Source: an uncultured Pseudoteredinibacter sp.
GTDB lineage: Bacteria > Pseudomonadota > Gammaproteobacteria > Pseudomonadales > Cellvibrionaceae
Assembly: GCF_947500695.1 (NCBI RefSeq)
Contig: NZ_CANMSS010000001.1
Span: 1 to 64,000 of the forward strand
DNA: 64,000 bases
Direction of reading: 5' to 3'
Positions 35,843 to 44,944 of the stretch are shown piece by piece (the first letter of the stretch is position 1; the number at the start of each line of letters is the position of its first letter). The translations under genes and the position numbers were made by a program. The notes beneath the pieces were generated by a model that saw only the letters and a program-made list of their open reading frames with translations, was not told where the DNA came from and made no database searches.

Positions 35843-35858
35843 TACCTCTTTGTGGGTA
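35843..35858. promoter_or_regulatory. 7-2-7 NarL-type site upstream of moaA
   Basis: TACCTCT-TT-GTGGGTA lies about 50 bp upstream of the riboswitch on the moaA promoter side, with two inverted heptamers spaced by 2 bp. Confidence 0.6.
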
Positions 35859-35949
35859 GTTTTTATATTGGGCTGTTGTCTTTTAGCTAAGAAAACAGAC
35901 TCGAGCGCAGCCTAGTACAAAGGACCGCGCCCGATGTTAGTTAACCTTT

Positions 35950-38900
35950 TTATGTTTTCAATGGCTCGCTACCTTTGCTTGGCATAACAGCCATTAGTAG
36001 GGCTGGTAGAAAACTTAGGCTCAAAACAGTAGAAGCCAAAATTCCGCATAGAACGATGATACCTACGCCTCGATAGAGCTCCGTGCCTTCTCCTGGAATA
36101 AGAACCAAAGGCGCTAAGCCAAACAGTGTGGTCGCTGTAGACATCAGTATTGGCTTTAGGCGCTTTTTTACAGCTTCACGCACAGCTTCTCGAACGGCAA
36201 TACCTTGCTCCATAAAGCGGCGGGTTTGGTCAACAATCAAAATCGGATTATTGACCACTGTACCGAGTAGAATCAGAAAACCCAACATGGTGATCATATC
36301 GAAGGGCTGGTGGAAGCCGGCTAAACCAATTGCGCTGCTGAGGCTGCCGAGTGCATTGGCGCCGATTAAACCTAGTAGACCGCCAGCCATTCCGAGTGGC
36401 ACGGTGGCTAGGATAAACAAAGGCATTTGCCAATGACTAAAGATCGCTACCAGCAGTAGGTAAATTAATACCAAAGCAATTGCGAAATTACTGGAAAGCG
36501 AGGCGCGAGTTGCTTCGAGCTGATCAGCTGCACCGCTGATACTGAGCTTGATACCCTGAGAAATTTTGCCTTCCTTCCAGAGGCTTGGAATCAACTCTTC
36601 ACGCACCAATGCTTCCGCCGTTTCTAGTGCCACTTCGCGAGGCGGAATGATGTAAACCGTTACGGTGCGATTACCATCGACTCGACGTACCGAGTTGCTG
36701 TTCTTGCTCTCTATTAAGTCAGCCAGTGCGCTAAGCGGAAGAACATTCCCGCTTGGGCTTACCATAGGGGTAGCTGCCAGCTGCTCCAGGTTTTGCTCAG
36801 TACCGGCACCACTAAACAAGAAGATATCCACCTTGTCATCATTAAGAATAAACTCATCCACATAGGCACCGTCACTTAGTGCAGCGACCGCATAATTAAA
36901 GTCTTGGTTGCGAATGCCTAATTCGACCAGACGATTCCAGCGTGGTTTAATTTCAATAAGAGGTTGGTCTAAGCTCAGGGAGCGGGGCTCGGAGTTTAAT
37001 TGTGGATCATCAAACACCAGCTGCGCTTGTTGGTAAACAGCCTCGGCGGCCTTATATAGTTCCACGGTATTATTGCCAGCAATATCGACTGCAACAGCTC
37101 GGGTACCACCGTCATTACTGGAAATAATAGAACCGCGAGACGAGAAGGCCCGCATGCCCTCATAGCTTTTAAATTTGCTAGTGATGCCATCCATCATGGC
37201 GCCAATAAATGCAGGGTCTTTGGGTGCACTTAAGAACCAAATGCGTCCGGCAGATACCGTCATACTGTAGTATTCCATAGGTGGCATACTGTCAGACTCT
37301 GGTTGATAAGCAGCGGCATCTTGCTTGATATATTGGGCAAAGTGATCGCGCAATTCACTGGCGATATTTTCCATTTGCGTTAGGTTGTAATCTGGTGGTG
37401 CAATCATCATGGAAAAGGCTTTAGGCTCTTCACCCTCAGGTAGATACTCGGCTGCAGGCATTAGTGCGTAGGCTAAAATCAATATGCTGCCTGCAATTAC
37501 AGTGGCCATGGATCGTGCTCTAGTTTTACTTTGCGTAACAAAGTTAACCATGCCTAACCAACGAGGTGATAGCTTGTAATTACGATTTGGTTTGAGATCA
37601 CTGCGGCTACTTAGCTGTGCCAGCGCAACCGGCACCACAAAAATTGCCACTAACATAGAAGCAATAATCGCGGCGGCGATGGCAATGGCAATATCGGAGT
37701 AGAGCTGGCCTGCTTCTTCGACTACATATAAAATTGGTGCAAACACCATAACGGTGGTAGCCGTTGATGCTAGCACCGCTGGCCAAACATCTTGCACGCC
37801 TTTTACCACCGCTTCCATTTTATTACGGCCTTTTTGCTTGGCCTGCACAATGGACTCAAGAACCACGATGGTATTGTCCACCGTCATGCCGATGGCAAAG
37901 GCTACCCCAGCTAGCGAGATAACGTTAATGGTTCTAGAAAAGGCAAGCAAACCGATAAAGGCCGCAATGGTACATAGTGGAATACCAAATACCCCCACCA
38001 AAGTCGCTCGGCCCGATCTCAAGAAGTAGTACATGACCAAGGTGGCCAGTAAAGCACCAAGGCCTAAGTTGAACCAAACGTTTTCCAGTGAGCTTTTAAC
38101 GTATTTAACGTCGTCACTTAGTAAGCGTAACTGCAAACCATTTTGTGCCAATAGCTGTTCATTGAGCTCGTCGATCAAGGGTAGCATTTGCTCTTTAATG
38201 GCAAGCACATTTGAGCCACTTTCACGTCTTACAGAAAGTCTTAAGGTACGTTCGCCATCAGCGAAGGAAAGCGCTCGAGCCTCAAAGTGATCCAGCTCGA
38301 TATCGGCAATATCCTGCAGCAAAATATTGGCATTGCCTTCACGCTTCACGATGAGTTGTTTCAGTTCCTTAATCTGTTCAAATCGACCAACGACACGAAG
38401 CAGATAACGGCTTTTGCCGCTTTCAATATCTCCGGCTGAGGCATCACGATTGCGATCACGTACGGCGCTGCGAACTTCAGCTAGGCTGATACCGCGCTGG
38501 GCTAGACGCTGAGCATTTACCTTAATTTGAATCTGTCGGCGGGCACCACCATGCACTCGTACCTCAGATACCCCCGTTACTGATTCCATGCGAGGACGAA
38601 CAAAATCTTCGGTAAAGTCTCGCAATAGATCGACATCTAATTGCAAAGGGTTGCCTTCAACGGGTTGCAATAAAAAGAACATGAAGGCATTGCTTGAAAA
38701 AGAGCTAGAGAATAAGCGGGGTTGATCAACATTCTCTGGGTAAGAGGGCACCTGGCTAAGTGCATTATTGACCCGAATCAAGGCGTCATTAACATTGGTG
38801 CCAAAGGGAAATTCAAGTTCGATACTGGCTTCGCCCATTTCGGCATAGGACACCATTCTTTGTAGATTGGGCAAGCTGCGCAAATAGCGTTCTTGCTCGA

Positions 38901-39087
38901 TTAGAATTTCTTTTTCGACATCTTGTGGTGTGGCGCCCGGCCAGCCTGTTTGTACTGTAATGCTCCGCACTTCCAAATCTGGAATCATTTGTACTGGAAT
39001 TTTAAGCGCAGCGACCACACCTAAGATGGTGCTAATAAGCACGATAACGGCAACCAATAGGCCTCGATTGGCAGCGGCAGCGATCAT
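35950..39087 (-). CDS. RND-family efflux pump inner-membrane subunit
   Basis: The 1045-residue AcrB-type transporter has 12 predicted helices, two large periplasmic loops and the RND signatures near the N-terminus (TGWPGATPQDVEKEI, RVNNALSQVPSYPENV). In TM4 the usual Asp-Asp proton-relay pair reads VDN (GMTVDNTIVVLES), leaving one Asp. It overlaps the upstream adaptor gene by four bases. No outer-membrane partner is encoded nearby, so it may use a shared TolC. Substrate is unknown; it is not a close HME metal pump by motif. Confidence 0.92.
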   Translation of the reverse strand: MIAAAANRGLLVAVIVLISTILGVVAALKIPVQMIPDLEVRSITVQTGWPGATPQDVEKEILIEQERYLRSLPNLQRMVSYAEMGEASIELEFPFGTNVNDALIRVNNALSQVPSYPENVDQPRLFSSSFSSNAFMFFLLQPVEGNPLQLDVDLLRDFTEDFVRPRMESVTGVSEVRVHGGARRQIQIKVNAQRLAQRGISLAEVRSAVRDRNRDASAGDIESGKSRYLLRVVGRFEQIKELKQLIVKREGNANILLQDIADIELDHFEARALSFADGERTLRLSVRRESGSNVLAIKEQMLPLIDELNEQLLAQNGLQLRLLSDDVKYVKSSLENVWFNLGLGALLATLVMYYFLRSGRATLVGVFGIPLCTIAAFIGLLAFSRTINVISLAGVAFAIGMTVDNTIVVLESIVQAKQKGRNKMEAVVKGVQDVWPAVLASTATTVMVFAPILYVVEEAGQLYSDIAIAIAAAIIASMLVAIFVVPVALAQLSSRSDLKPNRNYKLSPRWLGMVNFVTQSKTRARSMATVIAGSILILAYALMPAAEYLPEGEEPKAFSMMIAPPDYNLTQMENIASELRDHFAQYIKQDAAAYQPESDSMPPMEYYSMTVSAGRIWFLSAPKDPAFIGAMMDGITSKFKSYEGMRAFSSRGSIISSNDGGTRAVAVDIAGNNTVELYKAAEAVYQQAQLVFDDPQLNSEPRSLSLDQPLIEIKPRWNRLVELGIRNQDFNYAVAALSDGAYVDEFILNDDKVDIFLFSGAGTEQNLEQLAATPMVSPSGNVLPLSALADLIESKNSNSVRRVDGNRTVTVYIIPPREVALETAEALVREELIPSLWKEGKISQGIKLSISGAADQLEATRASLSSNFAIALVLIYLLLVAIFSHWQMPLFILATVPLGMAGGLLGLIGANALGSLSSAIGLAGFHQPFDMITMLGFLILLGTVVNNPILIVDQTRRFMEQGIAVREAVREAVKKRLKPILMSTATTLFGLAPLVLIPGEGTELYRGVGIIVLCGILASTVLSLSFLPALLMAVMPSKGSEPLKT

Positions 39088-40169
39088 TGCTGAGGCTCCT
39101 TGCTAGTTGCAGAAAGCTTAGAATCCAGGCTGTCGCCATCTTGGAGTAGCTCCACACCGCTTCTAACATAGGCCATGCTAGCAGGAGCTCCATTAACGGC
39201 AATGCGGTCACCTTCACGCTCAATGATTTTTACGATGTAACGCTTCGCTCGATTATTTTGTACCGCGAAAACGCTAGCCCCTCCATCTGGGTGCTGCTTG
39301 ATGGCACTCTTTGGGAACCAGAGGCGCAGGTTTTCTTGTTCAATTAGCGCTATGTTCACTGTGGCTGACATACCTACAGTTAAGCCGGCCGAAGCTGGAA
39401 TGGTGACAAAGGCTTCAAAGGTGCGGGACTTTTGATTTGAAATCGGCACCACGCGATCGATGCTGGCACTGAATACAGAAACCTTCCCGTGGTCAGAGTG
39501 GATTTCCACAGGGGCGCCCAGTGTAACTTGAGTGAAGTACTCCTGTGGAATCGCTAAACGCAGGCGCAATGCATCCTGCTGAACCAAACTCATTACTGTG
39601 CTCTGCTGATTTACCCATTCGCCAATATTTGTTTGTCGTTGTGCAATAACACCGTTAAAAGGTGCTCTCAAGCTGTGACGTCGTAGCTCTTCTTGTTTGA
39701 TGGCTAGGGCGGCTTTTTGTTTGCTCAATTCAGCTTGGCTTTGTGCCAGTTGCGCACGGCGTTCACTAATTTGAGTTGCCGCGACGAACTTTTTACTGGC
39801 TAGTGCTTTCAGTTCTTTGTGCAAACGTTCGGCTTCATCCTTGGCCACCTGTGCAGCCTTTAAACTGGCTTGGGCTTGATTGACTTCTAACTTAGCAAGC
39901 TGGTCGTCGAGCTTGAGTAAGATGTCGCCAGCTTGGACAGAATCACCCACTTCGACATAAAGCTCGGACAGTAAACCGGCTTGTTGTGTTGCTAGTTTGG
40001 AGTGTTGTAGTGCTTCAACCGATGCGCTGATTGGTAATACATCACCAAAATCATCAGCTTGCGGGTATACCAGCTCTACATCATTGGCCATAAGAGTTAT
40101 TGGTAAGCTCAAACACAATGCAAGTAGGCTTTTAGCAACAGCCTTGCTCTTAAAAGAAAGAAGTGACAT
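39084..40169 (-). CDS. RND efflux periplasmic adaptor (HlyD/MFP family)
   Basis: The 361-residue protein starts with a signal sequence (about 1-28) and has the usual adaptor order: lipoyl half-motif GLLSELYVEVGDSVQAGDILLKLDDQLA, a coiled coil (about 90-165, AQASLKAAQVAKDEAERLHKEL) and the returning half LRAPFNGVIAQRQTNIGEWV, followed by a beta-barrel region. It forms an operon with the RND pump. A perfect palindrome lies 34 bp before its start. Confidence 0.9.
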   Translation of the reverse strand: MSLLSFKSKAVAKSLLALCLSLPITLMANDVELVYPQADDFGDVLPISASVEALQHSKLATQQAGLLSELYVEVGDSVQAGDILLKLDDQLAKLEVNQAQASLKAAQVAKDEAERLHKELKALASKKFVAATQISERRAQLAQSQAELSKQKAALAIKQEELRRHSLRAPFNGVIAQRQTNIGEWVNQQSTVMSLVQQDALRLRLAIPQEYFTQVTLGAPVEIHSDHGKVSVFSASIDRVVPISNQKSRTFEAFVTIPASAGLTVGMSATVNIALIEQENLRLWFPKSAIKQHPDGGASVFAVQNNRAKRYIVKIIEREGDRIAVNGAPASMAYVRSGVELLQDGDSLDSKLSATSKEPQQ

Positions 40170-40202
40170 AGAGTCCTCATAAATAGTTTAGGCACCATTC
40201 GA

Positions 40203-40218
40203 GCATGTTAAAACATGC
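40203..40218. promoter_or_regulatory. Palindromic operator candidate before the RND operon
   Basis: GCATGTT-AA-AACATGC is a perfect 16-bp palindrome 34 bp upstream of the adaptor start. No regulator gene is adjacent. The rest of the 490-bp gap (40170-40658) shows nothing I can name. Confidence 0.45.
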
Positions 40219-40658
40219 AGATTTGTTAGGTGGCGCGCACAAGGCAGTGGTTAGCTGCTTAGTCTTCAAAATACATAAGCGCCTATGATGTGGAATATCC
40301 TCATAGGAGATTTGTAAGGTCTTATCGGGCGGTCGCAATTTTATACAACACAGTGTGACATGCTTGTTATTAGCTGTACGACTGTGGCTAGCCAGCGGTA
40401 GTTGTTTTATGTGAACTTAGGGCAAGCTAAGATTACTTGGCTAAATAAAACCCGCAATATTGAAGAGTTGCCGTTGATTTTACAAGCTAAATGCGATTAA
40501 TTGCTATTTGAGGGCGGTGAGGCGTACTTGCTATAGGCTCTGGGTCTTCTTTCATCGACCAAGAGGGTTTCGGTGGTATGGAGCGAAGGGGATTCAAATC
40601 TCCTAAAGCCCTAGAGTTGCTGCCTTTAGGTGTATAGGCTTAATTACCCGCATTAGAA

Positions 40659-41330
40659 TCATTCTGCTAGCGGGTTAAATGGCCCGTTTTTTTCTAAGGC
40701 CCTTTGGTAGGCCGGGCGTTCACGCATGCGTTTTAAAAAGCCATGAATATGACTGTATTTCTCATCTATTCCCGTTCGTACTTCGGCAACTTGTAAGCAA
40801 TAGCCCATAACAATATCAGCTGCGGTGAGTTCTTCGCCAGAAAGCCAAGTTGAGCGGCTTAGCTCGGCCTCCATAAAGTCCATATGACGATTGTAGCGTT
40901 GCCATAGATAGTTCTCCCGCACCTTGTTAACTACGAGAGAGATGATGGGGCGAATAATAAACGGAGCTTTAGATTCCATACGTTTAAATATCAGCGCCTC
41001 TAGCAGCAGGGGCATAAAGCTGGCTTGACTGGCGTGCATCCAATATAAATAACGTGTTCGCTGTGGGCTATCGGTCTCTGGGTGCAGTTTGCAACAAGGG
41101 TGCTTATCGAGAATGTAATCCATAATTGCCCCTGTCTCTGGCAATACAACATCTCCATCGCTTATCGTAGGTGAGGTGCCAATGGTGTGGAGTTTACGAT
41201 ATTCGTCCGGGGCTAAAGTCTGCGGTCCCACTCTTTTGTAGTGTTCAAGATGATAGTCTACGCCTAGCTCTTCGAGCAGCCATAAAATTCTAATCGATTG
41301 AGAATTTTCAAGATGGTGTACGGTAATCAT
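40659..41330 (-). CDS. Glutathione S-transferase family protein
   Basis: The 223-residue protein has a thioredoxin-like N-terminal domain (VHHLENSQSIRILWLLEELGVDYHLE; the substrate-binding LPETGAIMDYIL) and an all-helical C-terminal domain with TAADIVMGYCLQVAE. It is a cytosolic GST of the bacterial beta-like or theta-like type with a Ser/Asn catalytic candidate at NSQS. It stands alone; substrate unknown. Confidence 0.9.
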   Translation of the reverse strand: MITVHHLENSQSIRILWLLEELGVDYHLEHYKRVGPQTLAPDEYRKLHTIGTSPTISDGDVVLPETGAIMDYILDKHPCCKLHPETDSPQRTRYLYWMHASQASFMPLLLEALIFKRMESKAPFIIRPIISLVVNKVRENYLWQRYNRHMDFMEAELSRSTWLSGEELTAADIVMGYCLQVAEVRTGIDEKYSHIHGFLKRMRERPAYQRALEKNGPFNPLAE

Positions 41331-41570
41331 AATTACTCACTTTCATAGAATTTCAGAAGACTTAAAATTCAGTCGTAGTTCACGGTAACAACATTTATCG
41401 ATTAATCGCTTTGCTTAATAAAAGTACGATATTGCATCTAATCGGGCAAGCGTTGTATCACGACGTTCTATTGAGATCTTTATATGGATCTTTTTCAACA
41501 GGTATTGCTAGCGCTTGGAATCTTTCGGAAATGTAGTGTTGAGAGAGCAGCTAAAACCACTTTCAGTAAT

Positions 41571-41612
41571 TTGATTTTAATCAACTCTATCTCGTTTAAG
41601 CCTTTGCTAATG
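41571..41612 (+). promoter_or_regulatory. FNR/Anr box upstream of the copper receptor
   Basis: TTGATTTTAATCAA at 41571-41584 is a perfect FNR/Anr palindrome. GCTAAT at 41606-41611 could be the -10, placing the box near -41 from a start at about 41618. The mRNA leader would be about 140 nt. Nothing else is evident in the 429-bp gap. Confidence 0.65.
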
Positions 41613-41759
41613 TTCATAAGCTGCTAGAAACAAAGGGGTGCGCAACAAAGCGCGACAATTTGACACATCCCTAATCAGTAACAGGCTTTTTATAATCCTT
41701 CTATCAAATTTCACGGGGCTCTATGGGGTAGGCTTCGTTAACAAATTTAAGGAAGGTTT

Positions 41760-43832
41760 ATGTTGTCATCATCAAAAATAAAAGCCAGGTCCCGCTTTAT
41801 ACCATGTAGCTTGGCGATGGCTGTCGCGGCACTTAGTGTTACAGGCCATGCTGCTGGTACGCAAAGTAATCACGATATGGCTATTGAATTGATTGAGGTG
41901 ACGGCTGAGAAGCTCCAAAAGGTCGACAGCGAAACACTATTGAGCGAGGCGCCAGTTACTCGCCCCACCCATGACGCTGGAGAGCTTTTACGATCGGTCA
42001 CTGGTATGACAGCCTTGCGCCGAGGCGGTCGAGGTTTTGAGCCTATTATTCGCGGTCAAAGCCAAGCGAACTTAAACATCATTAGTAATGGTGCTTTCAA
42101 CTACGGCGCATGCCCTGGGCGCATGGATCCACCGAGTACTTATGTGGGGGTGGATAGTTTTGATTCCGTGCAGGTCATTAAAGGGCATCGTTCTGTGATT
42201 CATGGCAGTGGTGGCAGCGGTGGCACTTTATTGTTTGAGCATCTGCGCCCTGAATTTCTCGATGGTGCCATTCAAGGTCATGTAAAGGCAGGTTACACCA
42301 GCAATTCAGAGCTGCAGCACCAAGGTATCGATCTGGCGGCTGGCGGTGATCAAGGTTATGTTCGTGTTTTTGCAGCCCGTAAGCGCTCAGAAAACTATGA
42401 AGATGGCAGCGGTCAAATTGTGGCATCAGCTTTTGATTCCGATAGTTGGGGCTTAGTGGCGGCGTGGGATATTACCGCCAACGATATCATTGAGATTAGT
42501 CACGAAGATAGCCGCGAGGGAGATGTTTGGTACGCGGGTAATGGTATGGATGCGGTATTTGCTGATTCTCGCAGCACCACCATTAAATGGACCCACGATG
42601 CCGCACTCGGCTTTATTGATAACATGGAAGCCAATATCTATCGCAGTGATGTCGAACACCTGATGGATAACTATACCGTACGCAATCGCAATATGATGCC
42701 TAATGGGATGGCGGCACCTTCGGCTTCAGATACATGGGGTGGGCGCTTTTTAAGTACTATCGAATCTGAAAACAGTCAGTGGCGAGTGGGTGTGGACTAT
42801 CAAGCGAACGATAGGCTCGCGACTCTATACATGGATGCTGGCAAAAACGGTAGCTTGGATATGTTGGTGGCACGTATGTGGCCCGATGTTGAACAGCGCC
42901 AGTGGGGTGTATTCAGTGAATTGGATTATCAGCTTAATGATCACTCAAGCCTGCGTTTGGGGTTGCGCGTGGATGATTACGAGAGCAGTGCGCAAACAGC
43001 CAATGTAAGTACTGGAATGATGGGCGCAACAACGCCGAGCCGCTTATACGCAAACTACTATCAAGCAAGCCCTGAACGCAAAGACGATACTGCAATCAGC
43101 GCCGTATTGGGCTGGGATGTCGACTTGGATGAAGGTCGCCGTTTTAATGCCAATCTAAGTCGCTCAGTACGTCGCCCAGACGTAACCGAGCAATGGATAG
43201 CACGTTCAGCAATGGGCCGTTTTTGGGTAGGCAACCCAGATATCGACGCGGAAACTCACCATCAACTCGACCTTAGCTTGCAGCAATCCAGTGGTAAATT
43301 GGAATGGAGTGCTACCGCTTTTTATAACGATGTAAGTGATTATATTGAGCAGTTCAAACAGGATAATGCCACCTTGTATCGCAATATCGATGCTGAAATC
43401 TATGGCACCGAGCTAGATGCCAAATGGCAGTTTAGCAGTGCCTTCAGCGCGCGAGCTGGCGTTTCCTATACTCGTGGCGAAGGCGATAACGGCGACTTAG
43501 CACAAATAGCGCCTCTGGAAGCACGTATCAATGTCGATTATCAAGCAGGTGATTGGGCGTTAGGAGCTGAGTGGTTAGTGGCTTCGAGGCAAACACATTT
43601 TGATCCAGATGTTGATGTAAACGAAGAAAGTGCCGGCTTTGGTGTTTTGCATGTTTATGGCCACTGGAATATTACTGAGGCCTTATTGCTAGAGGCTGGT
43701 ATCGAAAATCTTAGTGATAAAACCTATGCCTACCACGTCAACAGTGCCAACTCTGATCCATTCAACCCGGATGCGGTTAGGGTCAATGAGCCAGGTCGCC
43801 AAACTTGGGTGAAAGTGCGTTATCAGTTTTAG
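41760..43832 (+). CDS. TonB-dependent copper receptor (OprC/NosA family)
   Basis: The 690-residue outer-membrane receptor has a signal peptide (about 1-31), a plug domain (RRGGRGFEPIIRGQSQANLNIISNG, then the OprC/NosA hallmark CPGRMDPPSTYV and VQVIKGHRSVIHGSGGSGGTLLFE) and a C-terminal beta-barrel ending in WVKVRYQF. NosA and OprC import copper, needed in denitrifiers for nitrous oxide reductase. An FNR box upstream supports anaerobic use. No nos genes are in the window. Confidence 0.9.
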   Translation: MLSSSKIKARSRFIPCSLAMAVAALSVTGHAAGTQSNHDMAIELIEVTAEKLQKVDSETLLSEAPVTRPTHDAGELLRSVTGMTALRRGGRGFEPIIRGQSQANLNIISNGAFNYGACPGRMDPPSTYVGVDSFDSVQVIKGHRSVIHGSGGSGGTLLFEHLRPEFLDGAIQGHVKAGYTSNSELQHQGIDLAAGGDQGYVRVFAARKRSENYEDGSGQIVASAFDSDSWGLVAAWDITANDIIEISHEDSREGDVWYAGNGMDAVFADSRSTTIKWTHDAALGFIDNMEANIYRSDVEHLMDNYTVRNRNMMPNGMAAPSASDTWGGRFLSTIESENSQWRVGVDYQANDRLATLYMDAGKNGSLDMLVARMWPDVEQRQWGVFSELDYQLNDHSSLRLGLRVDDYESSAQTANVSTGMMGATTPSRLYANYYQASPERKDDTAISAVLGWDVDLDEGRRFNANLSRSVRRPDVTEQWIARSAMGRFWVGNPDIDAETHHQLDLSLQQSSGKLEWSATAFYNDVSDYIEQFKQDNATLYRNIDAEIYGTELDAKWQFSSAFSARAGVSYTRGEGDNGDLAQIAPLEARINVDYQAGDWALGAEWLVASRQTHFDPDVDVNEESAGFGVLHVYGHWNITEALLLEAGIENLSDKTYAYHVNSANSDPFNPDAVRVNEPGRQTWVKVRYQF

Positions 43833-43920
43833 CCTCGTCTAACAAAGGGTATGGCATCGTGCTTGAGCTTGGCTTAAGCGCAATGCTATATTCTTTGTGA
43901 ATTATAGACTTGGAGCCAAT

Positions 43921-44706
43921 ATGTTTGATGCCGCAAAAATTATGAATCAACTGCTAGGAGCAGGGGGTTCTCATTCCTCATCGGGCAAGGGCGATTTACT
44001 GCAACAGGGCAAGCAAATGCTCGGTAGTAGCGGCGGTGGTTTTGCTGGTGGTGCCGCAGCCGGTGGCCTTGCGGGCTATTTGCTGGGCTCTAAGAAAGGC
44101 CGCAAGATGGCCAAAAAAGCAGCGAAATACGGCGGTATGGCTTTAGTAGCCGGCTTGGCCTACAAAGCTTATAACAACTACCAGTCACAAAAACAGGCGC
44201 CTGGCCAAGCTACGCAACCTCCTGCCGCCAATCAGCCTAGCAACACGGTAAACCATAGCAATGATGCGCTTGAAGTGGTCAATCAGCATGAAGTACCGGC
44301 TGTGCCTCAGAACTCGGCGTTTGCATTGCCGGATAATAGCCAAGGCCAACAAGATTTTTCAGCCATGTTAATCAGTGCCATGATTGCGGCGGCAAAGGCC
44401 GATGGGCAAATTGACGGCGCTGAGCATCAGGCGATTTTCGGAAAAATTGAAGAGTTGGGTTTAGACACGCAAGCCAAGGCTTTTGTGCTGGATCAACTTA
44501 ATAAGCCTTTGGATATTGATAGCTTAGTTGCTTCAGCGGCCAATAAAGAGCAGGCCGTAGAGCTTTACCTGGCTTCATTAATGGCCATTGAGGTTGATAC
44601 TGCGGCTGAGCAGGCTTATATGAATATGCTGGCCGCACGCCTTGAGCTTGAGCCGGAACTTGTTGCGCAAATTCATCAAACGGTAGCGCAGGCCCAGGCG
44701 GAATAA
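43921..44706 (+). CDS. DUF533/TerB-like membrane-associated protein (YebE-like)
   Basis: The 261-residue protein has a Gly/Ala-rich N-terminal segment that could insert in the membrane (GGFAGGAAAGGLAGYLLGSKKGRKMAKKAAKYGGMALVAGLAYKAY), a Gln/Pro/Asn-rich linker and a C-terminal TerB-like helical domain (FSAMLISAMIAAAKADGQIDGAEHQAIFGKIEELGL). This matches DUF533 proteins such as E. coli YebE. I chose ATG 43921 with GGAG five bases upstream over GTG 43897. The function is unknown; expression in relatives responds to envelope stress. Confidence 0.88.
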   Translation: MFDAAKIMNQLLGAGGSHSSSGKGDLLQQGKQMLGSSGGGFAGGAAAGGLAGYLLGSKKGRKMAKKAAKYGGMALVAGLAYKAYNNYQSQKQAPGQATQPPAANQPSNTVNHSNDALEVVNQHEVPAVPQNSAFALPDNSQGQQDFSAMLISAMIAAAKADGQIDGAEHQAIFGKIEELGLDTQAKAFVLDQLNKPLDIDSLVASAANKEQAVELYLASLMAIEVDTAAEQAYMNMLAARLELEPELVAQIHQTVAQAQAE

Positions 44707-44717
44707 AAGGGTTTTTC

Positions 44718-44744
44718 CTGGCGAGCATGTTGAGTGCTCGCCAG
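44718..44744 (+). terminator. Hairpin after the DUF533 gene
   Basis: CTGGCGAGCA (44718-44727) pairs perfectly with TGCTCGCCAG (44735-44744), twelve bases after the stop, and is followed by CCTTTCCC. The T-tract is short. Confidence 0.6.
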
Positions 44745-44944
44745 CCTTTCCCGCTCAGTAAAAAGTAGTTTCGTAGATTTCTGTTCCCTCTCTCTACCCC
44801 AGCTCTCACCCTCTATTTTGCTCGTTAAGCAATTATCTCTACGATTAAGGCTACCTTTACTCGCTTAAGGCTATCATGTCCGCTCTTAAGGCTATGTTAC
44901 ACTGGCGCTTTAAAATGGGCGCGAGCTTCAATCTTAGGTCAACA

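Noticed and set aside
40576..40612. tRNA-like T-arm sequence (GGGGATTCAAATCTCC)
   Set aside because: The loop would have eight bases and no acceptor, D or anticodon arms can be drawn around it. At best it is a decayed remnant.
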